Source: an uncultured Aquimarina sp. (lineage in GTDB: Bacteria > Bacteroidota > Bacteroidia > Flavobacteriales > Flavobacteriaceae). From it: a stretch of DNA of 64,000 nt. The DNA is taken from positions 1 through 64,000 of the forward strand of contig CANMLL010000014.1 in assembly GCA_947498775.1 (NCBI GenBank). The letters run 5' to 3'. This document shows positions 15,412 through 25,400 of this stretch, in pieces; position 1 is the stretch's first letter; every line of letters starts with the position of its first letter. The position numbers and the translations under genes were made by a program. Under the pieces are notes generated by a model that searched no databases, was not told the origin of the DNA, and was given only the letters and a program-made list of their open reading frames with translations.

Positions 15412-17208
15412 TTAGGAATGTTTTTCTTTATCTGTTAGTTCGACGATCATATTATATGAAGGAACATTTAAGCCTTTCTCGGTTTTTATCGTTGTAAAAT
15501 CTAGTGTGTTTTTATCAATTTCGGTATCTTTTTCGTCTTTAAAATATCCTTTACATTCACCAGCCACAGTTTTTTCGGCATAATCATCACCATAGGCCAG
15601 GTGCAGTTTGTATTTTCCTTCAGGAATATTTCTTATAAAATATACTTGATTTCGGGTCATGTGTATGGTTCGGATTATTTTGGAACTTTCGAGAGAAACT
15701 ATCTCAACAATAATTTCGGCATTCTTCCCAGATGTTAACCTTAGATAGTTATCTATTTTGTTGTCATATTCGGCATTTTTGTTGGGGCATTTTGGTTCTG
15801 CATAACGGGTATCCGGTGTAGTTGCATTTTGATTATTTCCTATGCTATTTACTATGGCCGCGTTAGTATTATCTTCGCTATCCCTATCTGATGATTGATC
15901 CAATACACCAACCTTCAAATTGAATGAAGGTACATGTAAGCCGTCTTTGGTTTTAACGGTATAAAAATCAAGAGAACTTTCGGGAACTTCTTTCCCTATT
16001 TCTTTTTTAAAATATGCTATACAAGATCCATTTACGTTTTTTTCGGCGTAACCTGAACCATAATACACCTGAATCTTGTATTTCCCTTCAGGAATGTTTC
16101 TTATAAATTGAGTTGTGTTTTCGGTTATAAATACAGTTCTAACTTTTTTTGAAGTTTCAACAGAAATAATCTCTACAATAGCTTCAGATTGTTTGCCATT
16201 TCGTACACTTAAAAAATTATCTAGGTTTTTATCATAAACAGCGTTTTGATTAGGACATTTAGGTTCTCTGTTTTTTGTAAATTTAGAGATATCAGAATTT
16301 TCTGTAGTATTAGCATTTTCAATCGTATTATCTGTAGATTGATCGGTTTCTACGCCACAAGAAGTATAGGTAAGTATCCCCGTTATAAGAGGAATCAGTA
16401 GCAGATACTTGAATCTTGCTATGGATCTAGATTTGGATTTTTGTAACATAATTATTCGTTTTTTGATTAATGATTGATTAAAAAATTGATTGACAAATGT
16501 AATTTCCTGAGTTTGAAAAGCGGCATTAAGTAACTGTTTGATATAGTTTCTTTTATCTAGCATAGTTACTACCGCTTCATCGGCTATATATTCATGTAAT
16601 ATGGTGATTCTGGATTGGTAGATATATAGCATCGGATTCCACCAGAAAAGTATCTTAAGGATTTCAAACCATATTTGATCCAGAGAGTGTTTTTGTTCTA
16701 CATGTACAATTTCATGGGTCAAAATCTGTTTTTTCTCTTCATCTTGCAATTGATCCCCAAGGTAAATGGTATTCCAAAATGAAAATGCCTGATTGCTATT
16801 AGGTAGGGTTACTACTTTTTTATTATGGATACTGGATTTAAAAGCAAAGCTTGTTAAAACCTTGAGTTTGTATAGCTTCAGAATGAGTAAGAATAAACTT
16901 ACTCCCATACCGGTATAATAGAGTACCAGCCACCAATTGGTTGGATTTTGCTCGGGTCCGGTAGTTCCCAAAACAACAAGACTTTCTGAAGATATAGTGA
17001 TTACTCTTTCCAGCTGTGTAACAAGTACTTGAGGTGTTTGACTTTTGAAAGCATCGATTTTGATAAAAGGCAATATCAAAGAAAGTATAGGAGTACTAAG
17101 TAAGTACAATCGATTCCAGTTAAAAAAAGTGTCTTTTTTATGAAATGCATCATAAAGTGCCAAAAAAAGTACCTGAAAGATCAGGGTTTGTAAAATATAA
17201 TGGAGCAT
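15412..17208 (-). CDS. BlaR1/MecR1-like M56 metallopeptidase
   Basis: A 598-residue membrane peptidase: about four membrane segments in the first 285 residues around the zinc motif THEIVHVEQKH (HExxH), plus a further membrane segment near 272-290. BlaR1 has a penicillin-binding sensor after the peptidase; this protein instead has two tandem copies of a domain of about 120 residues (about 315-435 and 468-590). Both copies start EPKCPN and contain IRNIPEGKYK. The likely role is to cleave the BlaI-type repressor encoded 5 bp upstream when an unknown signal is sensed. Confidence 0.9.
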   Translation of the reverse strand: MLHYILQTLIFQVLFLALYDAFHKKDTFFNWNRLYLLSTPILSLILPFIKIDAFKSQTPQVLVTQLERVITISSESLVVLGTTGPEQNPTNWWLVLYYTGMGVSLFLLILKLYKLKVLTSFAFKSSIHNKKVVTLPNSNQAFSFWNTIYLGDQLQDEEKKQILTHEIVHVEQKHSLDQIWFEILKILFWWNPMLYIYQSRITILHEYIADEAVVTMLDKRNYIKQLLNAAFQTQEITFVNQFFNQSLIKKRIIMLQKSKSRSIARFKYLLLIPLITGILTYTSCGVETDQSTDNTIENANTTENSDISKFTKNREPKCPNQNAVYDKNLDNFLSVRNGKQSEAIVEIISVETSKKVRTVFITENTTQFIRNIPEGKYKIQVYYGSGYAEKNVNGSCIAYFKKEIGKEVPESSLDFYTVKTKDGLHVPSFNLKVGVLDQSSDRDSEDNTNAAIVNSIGNNQNATTPDTRYAEPKCPNKNAEYDNKIDNYLRLTSGKNAEIIVEIVSLESSKIIRTIHMTRNQVYFIRNIPEGKYKLHLAYGDDYAEKTVAGECKGYFKDEKDTEIDKNTLDFTTIKTEKGLNVPSYNMIVELTDKEKHS

Positions 17209-17213
17209 GAGTA

Positions 17214-17573
17214 CTATTTTTCTTTATCTAGTTCTTTTAAAATTTGTTCAAGATCTTTGATATCCATATCATTCTTTTTTACAAAGAAAGAGACCATGTT
17301 TCTAAAGGATCCATTGAAGTAGTTATTCATCAATTTATTAAGAGATTGACTACTGTAATCTTCTTTTTGGATTAAAGGAAAGTAGATGTATCCTTTTCCT
17401 AATTTACGGTGAGAAACAAATTCTTTATTCTCCAAAATTCTAATAATAGTAGATATCGTATTGTAGGCAGGTTTGGGATCGGACATTTTTTCAATGATCG
17501 AAGCAACATTGGCCTCTTCCAGTTTCCATAGTAACTGCATTACTTCTTCTTCGGCTTTGGTGAGTTGTTTCAT
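17214..17573 (-). CDS. BlaI/MecI/CopY-type repressor
   Basis: A 119-residue repressor with the family's winged helix (LTKAEEEVMQLLWKLEEANV, then AYNTISTIIRILENKEFV) and a C-terminal dimerisation region. It probably represses its own operon (repressor, M56 peptidase, TPR protein) by binding the palindromes just upstream of its start, and is inactivated by the co-encoded peptidase. Confidence 0.93.
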   Translation of the reverse strand: MKQLTKAEEEVMQLLWKLEEANVASIIEKMSDPKPAYNTISTIIRILENKEFVSHRKLGKGYIYFPLIQKEDYSSQSLNKLMNNYFNGSFRNMVSFFVKKNDMDIKDLEQILKELDKEK

Positions 17574-17591
17574 AAAAACGATTAAATTTTA

Positions 17592-17656
17592 AACTAATTA
17601 TTTAGTTCTATAAGGCAAATATAACTAATTATTTAGTTATAACTAATTTTTTAGTT
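17592..17656. promoter_or_regulatory. triple operator palindrome for the BlaI-type repressor
   Basis: Three 16-bp palindromes, AACTAATTATTTAGTT at 17592 and 17623 and AACTAATTTTTTAGTT at 17641, lie within 70 bp upstream of the repressor start. The inverted ACTA/TAGT core resembles known BlaI/MecI operators in layout. They very likely overlap the promoter and mediate autorepression. Confidence 0.8.
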
Positions 17657-17753
17657 AAAAAAATAAAGAAGTAAGATTTTCAAACGCCAAAGCGTTTTGT
17701 AATTAACGGTAATTCATTCTAACTATTAATTTGTAGTGTTCCGAAATAAAGAA

Positions 17754-18203
17754 TCACTGATTTCCGGTAAGTCTTTGTTGGTTATTGATGTCAATTTCTG
17801 TCTTATTTACGTTGAATACTATAGCAAGCGTAAATATTTCTTGCATGATGTTTTGGTCTTCTGTTTGTTTATAAGGAATTAGTTTAGGGAATGATTCTAA
17901 TACTCTTATTGCTTCAACTTCTAACGGAAACGTAGAAGCTTTGGTTTGTATATCTACAATTTTTCCAGTGTTATCAACCTTAAATCGGGTATACACGCGA
18001 TTGGGACCTGGTCTTGCATCCGAAGAAATTGCCGTAATATCATAATTAGAATTCACAAAAGCTTGTATTTCTTCAATAATACAGTTTTTTCTGATACGAT
18101 CATTTGTAGTATTCTTGCATTTTTGAGTTGTAAAATAATTACTTTGCGAAAATGACATACAATAAATCATTAGCGCAATCAAGGTGAGGAATGAAGACTG
18201 CAT
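17754..18203 (-). CDS. secreted protein with TonB-C-like domain
   Basis: A 149-residue protein with a signal peptide (about 1-19) and one TonB C-terminal-like module (NRVYTRFKVDNTGKIVDIQ, then LEVEAIRVLESFPKLIPY). There is no TonB membrane helix or Pro-rich spacer, so it is not an energy transducer by itself. It lies upstream of the BlaI operon but separated from it by the operator region. Confidence 0.8.
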   Translation of the reverse strand: MQSSFLTLIALMIYCMSFSQSNYFTTQKCKNTTNDRIRKNCIIEEIQAFVNSNYDITAISSDARPGPNRVYTRFKVDNTGKIVDIQTKASTFPLEVEAIRVLESFPKLIPYKQTEDQNIMQEIFTLAIVFNVNKTEIDINNQQRLTGNQ

Positions 18204-18375
18204 AATTTTGGGGTAGTTTTAAATCAGTTAATTAGTTTTTTAGGTATTTGTATCCCGAAGATAATTATTTCGAAAGGTATTTAAACAGCTTTTAAATGGT
18301 AAGATCGCTGGTAGTGAGATAATTAATATTTGCGTAACAAAAGAGAAACATTGTCGTCATATAAACAAAAAAAGC

Positions 18376-18876
18376 ATGGATATAGCACTAACAATAATTG
18401 GTCTTTTATTTTGTTTGTTGGGAATTATTGGGAGTTTTCTTCCAGTTTTACCGGGTCCGTTTACAGCATGGATCGGTTTATTAATACTTCATTTTACAGA
18501 TGCTGTTCCTCAAAATTGGACTTTTTTAGGGATTACCCTTGGTATTTCGATTTTGGTATGGGTACTAGATTATATTGTTCCGGCGCTAGGCACAAAAAAA
18601 TTTGGAGGTACCAAATATGGTATGGTAGGTAGTTCAATAGGTCTTATCATAGGTCTAATATTTATGGGTCCTTTGGGGATTATCATAGGTCCTTTTGCAG
18701 GCGCATTTATTGGAGAGATTATTAAAGATAGTACTAATTCATCAAAGGCCTTAAAAGCAGCTTTTGGATCGTTTATTGGTTTTCTTGCAGGAACTTTTCT
18801 AAAGTTTATTGTATCGATTGCTTTCTTAATTCTATTTGTTCAGGAAGTCTGGAATCATTGGAGCGAGTTGTTTTAA
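18376..18876 (+). CDS. DUF456 domain-containing membrane protein
   Basis: A 166-residue, very hydrophobic protein with about five membrane segments and the family pattern FLPVLPGPFTAWIGLLI near the start, GTKKFGGTKYGMVGSSIG in the middle and GPFAGAFIGEI. The function is unknown. It stands alone, with no partner gene on its strand. Confidence 0.92.
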   Translation: MDIALTIIGLLFCLLGIIGSFLPVLPGPFTAWIGLLILHFTDAVPQNWTFLGITLGISILVWVLDYIVPALGTKKFGGTKYGMVGSSIGLIIGLIFMGPLGIIIGPFAGAFIGEIIKDSTNSSKALKAAFGSFIGFLAGTFLKFIVSIAFLILFVQEVWNHWSELF

Positions 18877-19002
18877 TTATAAAAGAGGTCTGTCCGGAAT
18901 TAAAAAAAGCCTCTCCAAAATTAACATGGAAAAGCTTCTCATCGGTTTACTACTAAACCATCCCGATTGCTCGGGAACAACACAACATTTTTAATTGCCA
19001 AA

Positions 19003-19030
19003 AAAAGCTTCAATGTTGGTTGAAGCTTTT
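19003..19030. terminator. hairpin terminator after tRNA-Asp
   Basis: AAAAGCTTCAA / TTGAAGCTTTT is a perfect 11-bp stem with a 6-base loop, A-rich on the left and T-rich on the right. It would end transcription of the minus-strand tRNA and possibly of the plus-strand DUF456 gene. Confidence 0.8.
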
Positions 19031-19039
19031 ACAATTTAG

Positions 19040-19113
19040 CGGTCTGGACGGGACTCGAACCCGCGACCCCCTGCGTGACAGGCAGGTATTCTAACCAACT
19101 GAACTACCAGACC
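19040..19113 (-). tRNA. tRNA-Asp (GTC)
   Basis: A full cloverleaf can be drawn on the minus strand: acceptor GGTCTGG / CCAGACC, D arm with AGTTCAGTTGGTTAGA, anticodon stem CCTGC / GCAGG around loop CTGTCAC (anticodon GTC), and T arm GCGGGTTCGAGTCCCGT. The discriminator base is G and CCA is not encoded. Confidence 0.97.
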
Positions 19114-19198
19114 AAGGCTGTATTGCGGATGCAAATATACACCTCATTTTATTACCCACAAATGTTTTTTTATTTTTTTTTATTCCAAGATTTATTAT

Positions 19199-20128
19199 TT
19201 ATACAAATTTCTGTCTTTCAATCAGGTAAGTGGTAAGGATTTTATCAAAATCTTTAGTAGTGTCTGCTTCTACGTATTTTATTCCGTACTGTGCACATTT
19301 CATTTTTAAATCATAAAAATAAGTAGCAACAGCCTTTTCATAATTTTCTTTAATATTTTCTGCATACAGATTAATATGTTCGCCAGTTTCAACATCTACA
19401 AACCGGTTAGGGCGATTACTAAAGTCAAATTTTAGTTCTTTTTCACTATCAAAGGCATGAAAAAGGATCACCTCATGTTTGTTGTATTTAAGATGTCTAA
19501 GGGCTTCGAATAATTTATCCGGACTCGAAGAAGCTTGTAACATATCGGTAAATAAAAAAATAAGGGATCTTCGGTGGATTTTTTCTGCGATCAAGTGCAA
19601 GAACTTAAAAGTGTCGGTGTTTTTGTTGTTTGATGTAGTACTAATCGTATGGTTTAATTGATTTAGCAACATTTGATGATGTCTTTCGCTTCCTTTTTCT
19701 GGAGCATAATAATCATACGCATCACTATAAATGCTTAAACCAATGGCATCTCGTTGTTTTTTTAGAATATGCATTAAGCAAGCTGTAGCCAAAACTGAAA
19801 AACTAATCTTATTTAAAGACCCTAGGCAATGTTCTTTTACCGTGGGATAGTGCATAGAGGAAGAACTATCTATAATAATGTGACACCTTAAATTGGTTTC
19901 TTCTTCGTATCGCTTTGTAAAAAGTTTGTCGGTTTTGGCAAAAAGTTTCCAATCGATATGTTTGGTGCTTTCGCCTGCATTATACACTTTATGTTCGGCA
20001 AATTCTGCAGAGAACCCATGAAAAGGGCTCTTATGCATGCCCGAAATAAAACCTTCGACTACCTGTTTGGCTAATAGTTCCAAATTGGTAAATCCACCAG
20101 TTTTATTTATTTCATTTTGAATATCCAT
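19199..20128 (-). CDS. DUF58 domain-containing protein
   Basis: A 309-residue protein of the DUF58 family, with the diagnostic DIDWKLFA-like segment (HIDWKLFAKTDKLFTKRYEEE, about 58-78) and a von Willebrand A-like core with a metal-site motif IIDSSSSM. Such proteins usually work with a MoxR AAA+ ATPase, but no moxR gene is visible next to it here. Confidence 0.9.
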   Translation of the reverse strand: MDIQNEINKTGGFTNLELLAKQVVEGFISGMHKSPFHGFSAEFAEHKVYNAGESTKHIDWKLFAKTDKLFTKRYEEETNLRCHIIIDSSSSMHYPTVKEHCLGSLNKISFSVLATACLMHILKKQRDAIGLSIYSDAYDYYAPEKGSERHHQMLLNQLNHTISTTSNNKNTDTFKFLHLIAEKIHRRSLIFLFTDMLQASSSPDKLFEALRHLKYNKHEVILFHAFDSEKELKFDFSNRPNRFVDVETGEHINLYAENIKENYEKAVATYFYDLKMKCAQYGIKYVEADTTKDFDKILTTYLIERQKFV

Positions 20129-20153
20129 TTTCTACAGATTTTTGTGAAAATAA

Positions 20154-20182
20154 AAAAGGTTTGACCAATTGTCAAACCTTTT
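20154..20182 (-). terminator. rho-independent terminator after thioredoxin
   Basis: AAAAGGTTTGAC / GTCAAACCTTTT is a 12-bp stem with loop CAATT, followed by further T's on the minus strand. It lies 20 bp downstream of the trxA stop. Confidence 0.85.
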
Positions 20183-20202
20183 ACTGTTTTATCTTCAGAT
20201 TC

Positions 20203-20520
20203 TTATAAAAGAGAATCTAATGCTTCAGAATATACATTTTTAGGAGATACACCAACCTGGCGACCTACTACTTCACCATTTTGGAAAACCAAAACAGTTG
20301 GGATGTTTCTTACACCATATTTAGCGGCAAATTCTTGATTTGCATCCACATCTACTTTACCAACGACAGCTTTTCCATCGTATTCTTCACTAATTTGTTC
20401 GATAATAGGGCCTACCATTCTACAAGGACCACACCAAGCTGCCCAAAAATCAACTAATACAGGTTTGTCACTTTTAAGTACTACTTCATCAAAGGTACCA
20501 TCTGTTATTTCTAATGCCAT
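20203..20520 (-). CDS. trxA: thioredoxin
   Basis: A 105-residue thioredoxin with the active site AAWCGPCRMV (Cys30 and Cys33), the cis-proline segment RNIPTVLVF and normal length. It is a cytoplasmic disulfide reductase. It is a single gene with its own promoter and terminator. Confidence 0.97.
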   Translation of the reverse strand: MALEITDGTFDEVVLKSDKPVLVDFWAAWCGPCRMVGPIIEQISEEYDGKAVVGKVDVDANQEFAAKYGVRNIPTVLVFQNGEVVGRQVGVSPKNVYSEALDSLL

Positions 20521-20565
20521 AGTTATGTATTATTTAAAAAATTCTTATTTACTTTATAATAGTTA

Positions 20566-20599
20566 CAAAATTAGTCAATAATTTCCCCAAAGCTTACAA
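20566..20599 (-). promoter_or_regulatory. Bacteroidota-type promoter for trxA
   Basis: On the minus strand TTG (20599-20597) and TAATTTTG (20573-20566) are 23 bp apart, matching the TTG / TAnnTTTG consensus of the phylum's main sigma factor. The -7 box is 45 bp upstream of the trxA start. Confidence 0.6.
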
Positions 20600-20740
20600 A
20601 CGCAATATTTCTTTTGACTATACAGCCATTTAATTTTCTGATACCAAAAAATAAATAATTAATTAATTTGGTGAAATATAGTTTAATTTATGCTGTTTTA
20701 AAAGCAATACGAATTTAAATTATAGTGCTTAACAATCAAG

Positions 20741-20770
20741 TTGTTCTAAAATAAATTAACATTATATTTG
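20741..20770 (+). promoter_or_regulatory. Bacteroidota-type promoter
   Basis: TTG (20741-20743), 19 bp, then TATATTTG (20763-20770) is an excellent match to the TTG-N19-TAnnTTTG consensus. It ends 16 bp before the start codon at 20787. Confidence 0.75.
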
Positions 20771-20786
20771 TAGGAGTATATTAGAT

Positions 20787-21149
20787 ATGATAAAAGAAAT
20801 CCAACTACCTTATTGTGACCTGATTTTTAAAGAAACCCATGCTATTTTGGTAATGCATGAGGGTTCTGCTATTACGATGCAAACAGCAGAGGAAATTACA
20901 GCATTTCTTGCCGAATATTATGGAGGGAATCAATTTGTGTTCATTACCCATAGAAAATTCCCTCATGACATTGATCTAAACGTCTACAAAGGTAAAATTT
21001 TAAAGAATATGATTGGTTTTGCTATTGTTTCTGATAATCCAGAAGAAGTAAAAAGGGCGTTGCAGGAACAACCACTGTGGAATGAAGCATTTACTTTTTT
21101 TAAAGAACTGAAAGAGGCAGAAAATTGGGTACGTAGCTTTTTTGATTGA
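20787..21149 (+). CDS. STAS/SpoIIAA-like protein of unknown function
   Basis: A 120-residue cytoplasmic protein with alternating strands and helices (YCDLIFKETHAILVMHEG, then FVFITHRKF and GFAIVSDNPEEVKRAL). This is reminiscent of the SpoIIAA-like/STAS fold in small Bacteroidota proteins. The assignment is by fold pattern only. It ends 1 bp before the convergent cytochrome gene's stop. Confidence 0.7.
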   Translation: MIKEIQLPYCDLIFKETHAILVMHEGSAITMQTAEEITAFLAEYYGGNQFVFITHRKFPHDIDLNVYKGKILKNMIGFAIVSDNPEEVKRALQEQPLWNEAFTFFKELKEAENWVRSFFD

Positions 21150-21150
21150 A

Positions 21151-22380
21151 CTACTTTGGTTTTTGTTGGTTATATATGCCTATCAAATGAGTTCTAACTT
21201 TTACTGCTACTTCATTTTTGCTAGAAACCTGTATCTTCATGGTATTACTATTGACTAGTGGCATATGACATTGTACACAATTGTTGCCCATTTCCCTGAT
21301 CCTTGCTTGATCTTCTCCACAAACTTGAGGAGAGCTCATTGCGCTATGGCAAGACACACATTTTTGATTAAAAGATGCCAAATTGCCTCGCTCTTTTTTA
21401 TGAGGATTGTGACAAGAAGTGCAATCCAAAGTAGTACTCTTTTGAAAACATTTGCTCGCTTTTAATAGACCATATTGATTTCCGTGGACATCTAGATCAT
21501 TAAGGCTATTTTCATCATAATCCGGCATAGAGAAATTTTCTAATGTATCTCCAACGTTAAATGCAAAAGCATCTTTAGAAACTTCTTCTCTTAATCCAGA
21601 ATGACATAAAGCACAGGCATCCAAACGTTGTTGTCTGTTTAGAGCTGTATATTTTACAATATGTTGTCCAATTTTTTCATTTGGATTTAGCTTGTGATAT
21701 TTTACATGTTCAACTACTTCTCCATGACAACGTTGGCAATCAATGCCATATACTATATTCGTTTTGTGAAACCGATTTCCCTTTTTACTTCCCGATAGAT
21801 TTTGTGCATAGGTGGTGTGGCATTCTAGGCACCGTTCGGTTACCGGTCTTGCCTGAGTCAGTCTTTTGGGAGCGCCAGGACTGTTGATCCATCCATGGGT
21901 AGGAGTAAAATAAGATGCTTGCAACTGAAAAAGTTGATCCTGATATCTCGTGATATAGGATTGTCCTTTTGTGCCAGACCCTATCACAATATCCATTTTT
22001 ACATTGTAAAAAAGTTGATCCTTTTTGCCAATTCTTGCTTCTTGATAATAACCAGAATCCTTTACTACCATTTTTATCGATTCTTTATTATTAAGGACTA
22101 GTCTGTTTTTATCTTCTTCAAAGCTTCCTTTGATTGTATTTTTATTGGCAATTTGAAAAGAATTAAAATGTGCAGTATTAAGATGGTCTTCAACTATTTC
22201 TTTATGGCATTCTATGCAAACTTTAGAATCAATAAATTCCATGCCATTATGATGTATTGCAACAGGAGGGATAGTAACATATTCATCGGTCGTGTATTTT
22301 TTTTCTTTTGAAAGAAAAATATAAAGTAAACCAAATACAATGACTGCTGTTGAGATTAGATAAAAAGCCCTTTTTTGCAT
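21151..22380 (-). CDS. multihaem cytochrome c (seven CxxCH sites)
   Basis: A 409-residue protein with an N-terminal membrane anchor or signal (about 6-23) and seven haem-binding motifs: CIECH, CLECH, CQRCH, CALCH, CTSCH, CVSCH and CVQCH. It is a periplasmic electron-transfer protein of the cytochrome c554/DmsE-like kind. The partner is not in the window. No catalytic motif for nitrite or hydroxylamine reduction is evident. Confidence 0.92.
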   Translation of the reverse strand: MQKRAFYLISTAVIVFGLLYIFLSKEKKYTTDEYVTIPPVAIHHNGMEFIDSKVCIECHKEIVEDHLNTAHFNSFQIANKNTIKGSFEEDKNRLVLNNKESIKMVVKDSGYYQEARIGKKDQLFYNVKMDIVIGSGTKGQSYITRYQDQLFQLQASYFTPTHGWINSPGAPKRLTQARPVTERCLECHTTYAQNLSGSKKGNRFHKTNIVYGIDCQRCHGEVVEHVKYHKLNPNEKIGQHIVKYTALNRQQRLDACALCHSGLREEVSKDAFAFNVGDTLENFSMPDYDENSLNDLDVHGNQYGLLKASKCFQKSTTLDCTSCHNPHKKERGNLASFNQKCVSCHSAMSSPQVCGEDQARIREMGNNCVQCHMPLVNSNTMKIQVSSKNEVAVKVRTHLIGIYNQQKPK

Positions 22381-22460
22381 AGATGATTCAGAATAAATCT
22401 ACTACAATATAGGGCAATTTATTAATACGGTTAAACTGAAATATGCCGTAAAGCTCTTTT

Positions 22461-25400
22461 CTAGTTCAATTTATAATAAACCGATTCGTCTTCGAGTGCC
22501 ATAAGTAATTCTTGAGAAATATTCACCTTTTGTTTTCTACTGGGCATATGTAACTTCAGTTGTTCGGCCATTTCATAGATCACAAAATTTAAGGTGTGGT
22601 TTCCTGAATGAGTTCCTAAAAGCGATTTCAGATCATCAATTCTAGCGTCCGATAGCTCATTGATGTCTAGTTGAATCGTAAGTTTTCTGGCATAGGTCTC
22701 CATCACATCATGTAACAATTGGAAACTATTAAACTGAATTCTTGGATCTCCTTTTTTACCAGTATCACGATTTACCCATCCTTCTTTTACATAGGCTTTG
22801 GCATAGACAAAGGTGCTTTTTACCAAAAAGGGGCGATGTTTTAGGTATTCTTCTCCAAAAATCCTGAATTCGTGTGCTGTGTTATAATCTTCTACTGTAA
22901 AAGTAGCCCATCCTTTACCATTTTTTGAGGTTCGGTGTTCTACATTAGTGATCACACCTCCAAAAGAAAGTTCTCGATTTACATTGCTTTCTAAATCTGC
23001 AAAATTAAGCAGTACAGCATTGCAGAAGTATTTCATTTCATATTTAAAATCGTCCAAAGGGTGTCCAGACAAGTATATTCCTACCACTTCTTTTTCCCGA
23101 GCTAATTTTTCCATAGTTCCCCATTCTTCGCATGGAGGAACTATAGGTTCTGGTATTTGAACTTCACTTGATTCACCAAACAAACTTACTTGTGAAGAAT
23201 TTTCACTCTCCTGATATTTCGATCCGTATCGCACCGCTTTTTCAAGGAATGTAATACCATCTCCCTCACTATGAAAATATTGTCCTCGATGTGTATCTGG
23301 GAATGAATCGAAACCACCGGCTAAGGCAAGACTTTCAAATGCTTTTTTATTAGCAGCGCGCAAATCGATTCGTTTTGCCAGGTCAAAAATAGACCTGTAA
23401 GGGCCCTCTTCTTTTCGATTTTCAACAATAGTAGCTACTGCTCCGGTACCAACCCCTTTAATCGCACCCATTCCAAATCGTACAGCTCCGTCTTTGTTTA
23501 CCGAGAATTTACGATAGGATTCATTTACATCAGGACCAAGTACTTCAAGTTTCATACGTTTACACTCTTCCATAAAGAAGGTGACCTGTTTGATGTCATT
23601 CATGTTATTTGAAAGTACAGCGGCCATATATTCTGCTGGATAATGTGCTTTTAAATAAGCAGTTTGATAGGCGATCCAGGCATAACAGGTTGAGTGTGAT
23701 TTATTGAAGGCGTAGGCTGCAAAAGCTTCCCAGTCTTTCCAGATTTTTTCTAATTTATCTTCAGGATGACCATTGGCAGCAGCCTGTTCGATAAATTTTG
23801 GTTTCATTTTATCGAGAACCGCCTTTTGTTTTTTACCCATGGCTTTACGTAAAACATCAGCTTCACCTTTGGTGAAATTTGCCAGTTTTTGCGACAGCAA
23901 CATCACCTGCTCCTGGTATACGGTGATTCCATAAGTTTCTTTTAGGTACTCTTCGCAGGCTTCTAGATCGTATATGATTTCTTCGGTACCGTGTTTTCTA
24001 TTAATAAAGCTTGGGATATATTCTAATGGCCCAGGGCGATATAGGGCATTCATAGCTATAAGATCTGCAAAAACCGTAGGTTTCAGCTCTTTCATGTACT
24101 TCTGCATCCCGGGAGATTCGTATTGAAACACTCCTACAGTTTCACCGCGTTGGAAAAGCGCGTAGGTCTTTTCGTCGTCAAGCGGAAAATTCTCAGGATC
24201 TAATTCGACATCATGTTTAGCTTTTACAATTTTTACGGTATCCTTGATTAGGGTAAGTGTTTTGAGACCCAGAAAATCCATTTTTAGCAGTCCGGCACTT
24301 TCTACCACAGAGTTATCAAACTGTGTGCAGTACATGTCTGAGTCTTTTGCCAGTGCCACTGGTACAAATTTGGTAATATCGTCTGGGGTAATAATCACTC
24401 CACAGGCATGAATCCCGGTATTTCTCACAGAACCTTCCAATATTCTGGCTTGATTCAATGTTTCAGCTTCAAGGTCGCTACCTTCGGCAATGTTGAGAAG
24501 TTCATTAACTTTTTCTAGTTCGTCGCTTCTAAATTTTTTCTTCAGTGTAGCTTCATCTACTCCAAAGATCTTCCCTAGTTTAGACATGTTCGGGATGAGT
24601 TTAGCGATACGATCTGCATCACCAAGGGGGAGATCTAGTACCCTGGCCGTATCACGTATCGACGACTTGGCTGCCATGGTACCATAGGTAATAATTTGTG
24701 CTACCTGGTTGGCTCCATATTTTTCGATCACATAATCCATTACACGGCCACGACCTTCGTCATCAAAATCGATATCAATATCGGGCATGCTTACACGATC
24801 AGGATTTAAGAAACGCTCAAAAAGTAGATCGTACTTAATAGGATCAAGATTTGTGATCCAAAGGCAATACGCCACAGCAGACCCGGCCGCCGATCCCCGT
24901 CCCGGGCCGACCGATACTCCCATTTCTCGAGCAGCGCGAATAAAATCTTCAACAATCAGGAAGTATCCCGGATACCCTGTTTTTTCGATTACTTTAAGTT
25001 CAAAATCTAGTCGCTCATCAATCTCTGGAGTGATTTCTCCATACCTGATCTTGGCACCCTCATAGGTGATATGTCTTAGATATGCATTTTCTCCTCGTTT
25101 TCCTCCGTCGATGTTATCTTCTTCAGATTGAAATTCTTCTGGTATATCAAAAGCTGGTAATAGTACATCTCTTGCAAGCTCGAAAGGGGCTATTTTATCA
25201 ATAACATCTTGTATGTTTATGATCGCATCAGGTAAATCTTTGAAGAGACTTTTCATCTCTTTTTGTGATTTAAAATAGTATTCTTGATTTGGTAATCCGT
25301 ATCGATATCCTCGACCACGTCCTATAGGTGTAGCTTGTTTTTCTCCGTCTTTTACACATAGTAAAATGTCATGAGCGTTAGCATCTTCCTTTTCACAATA

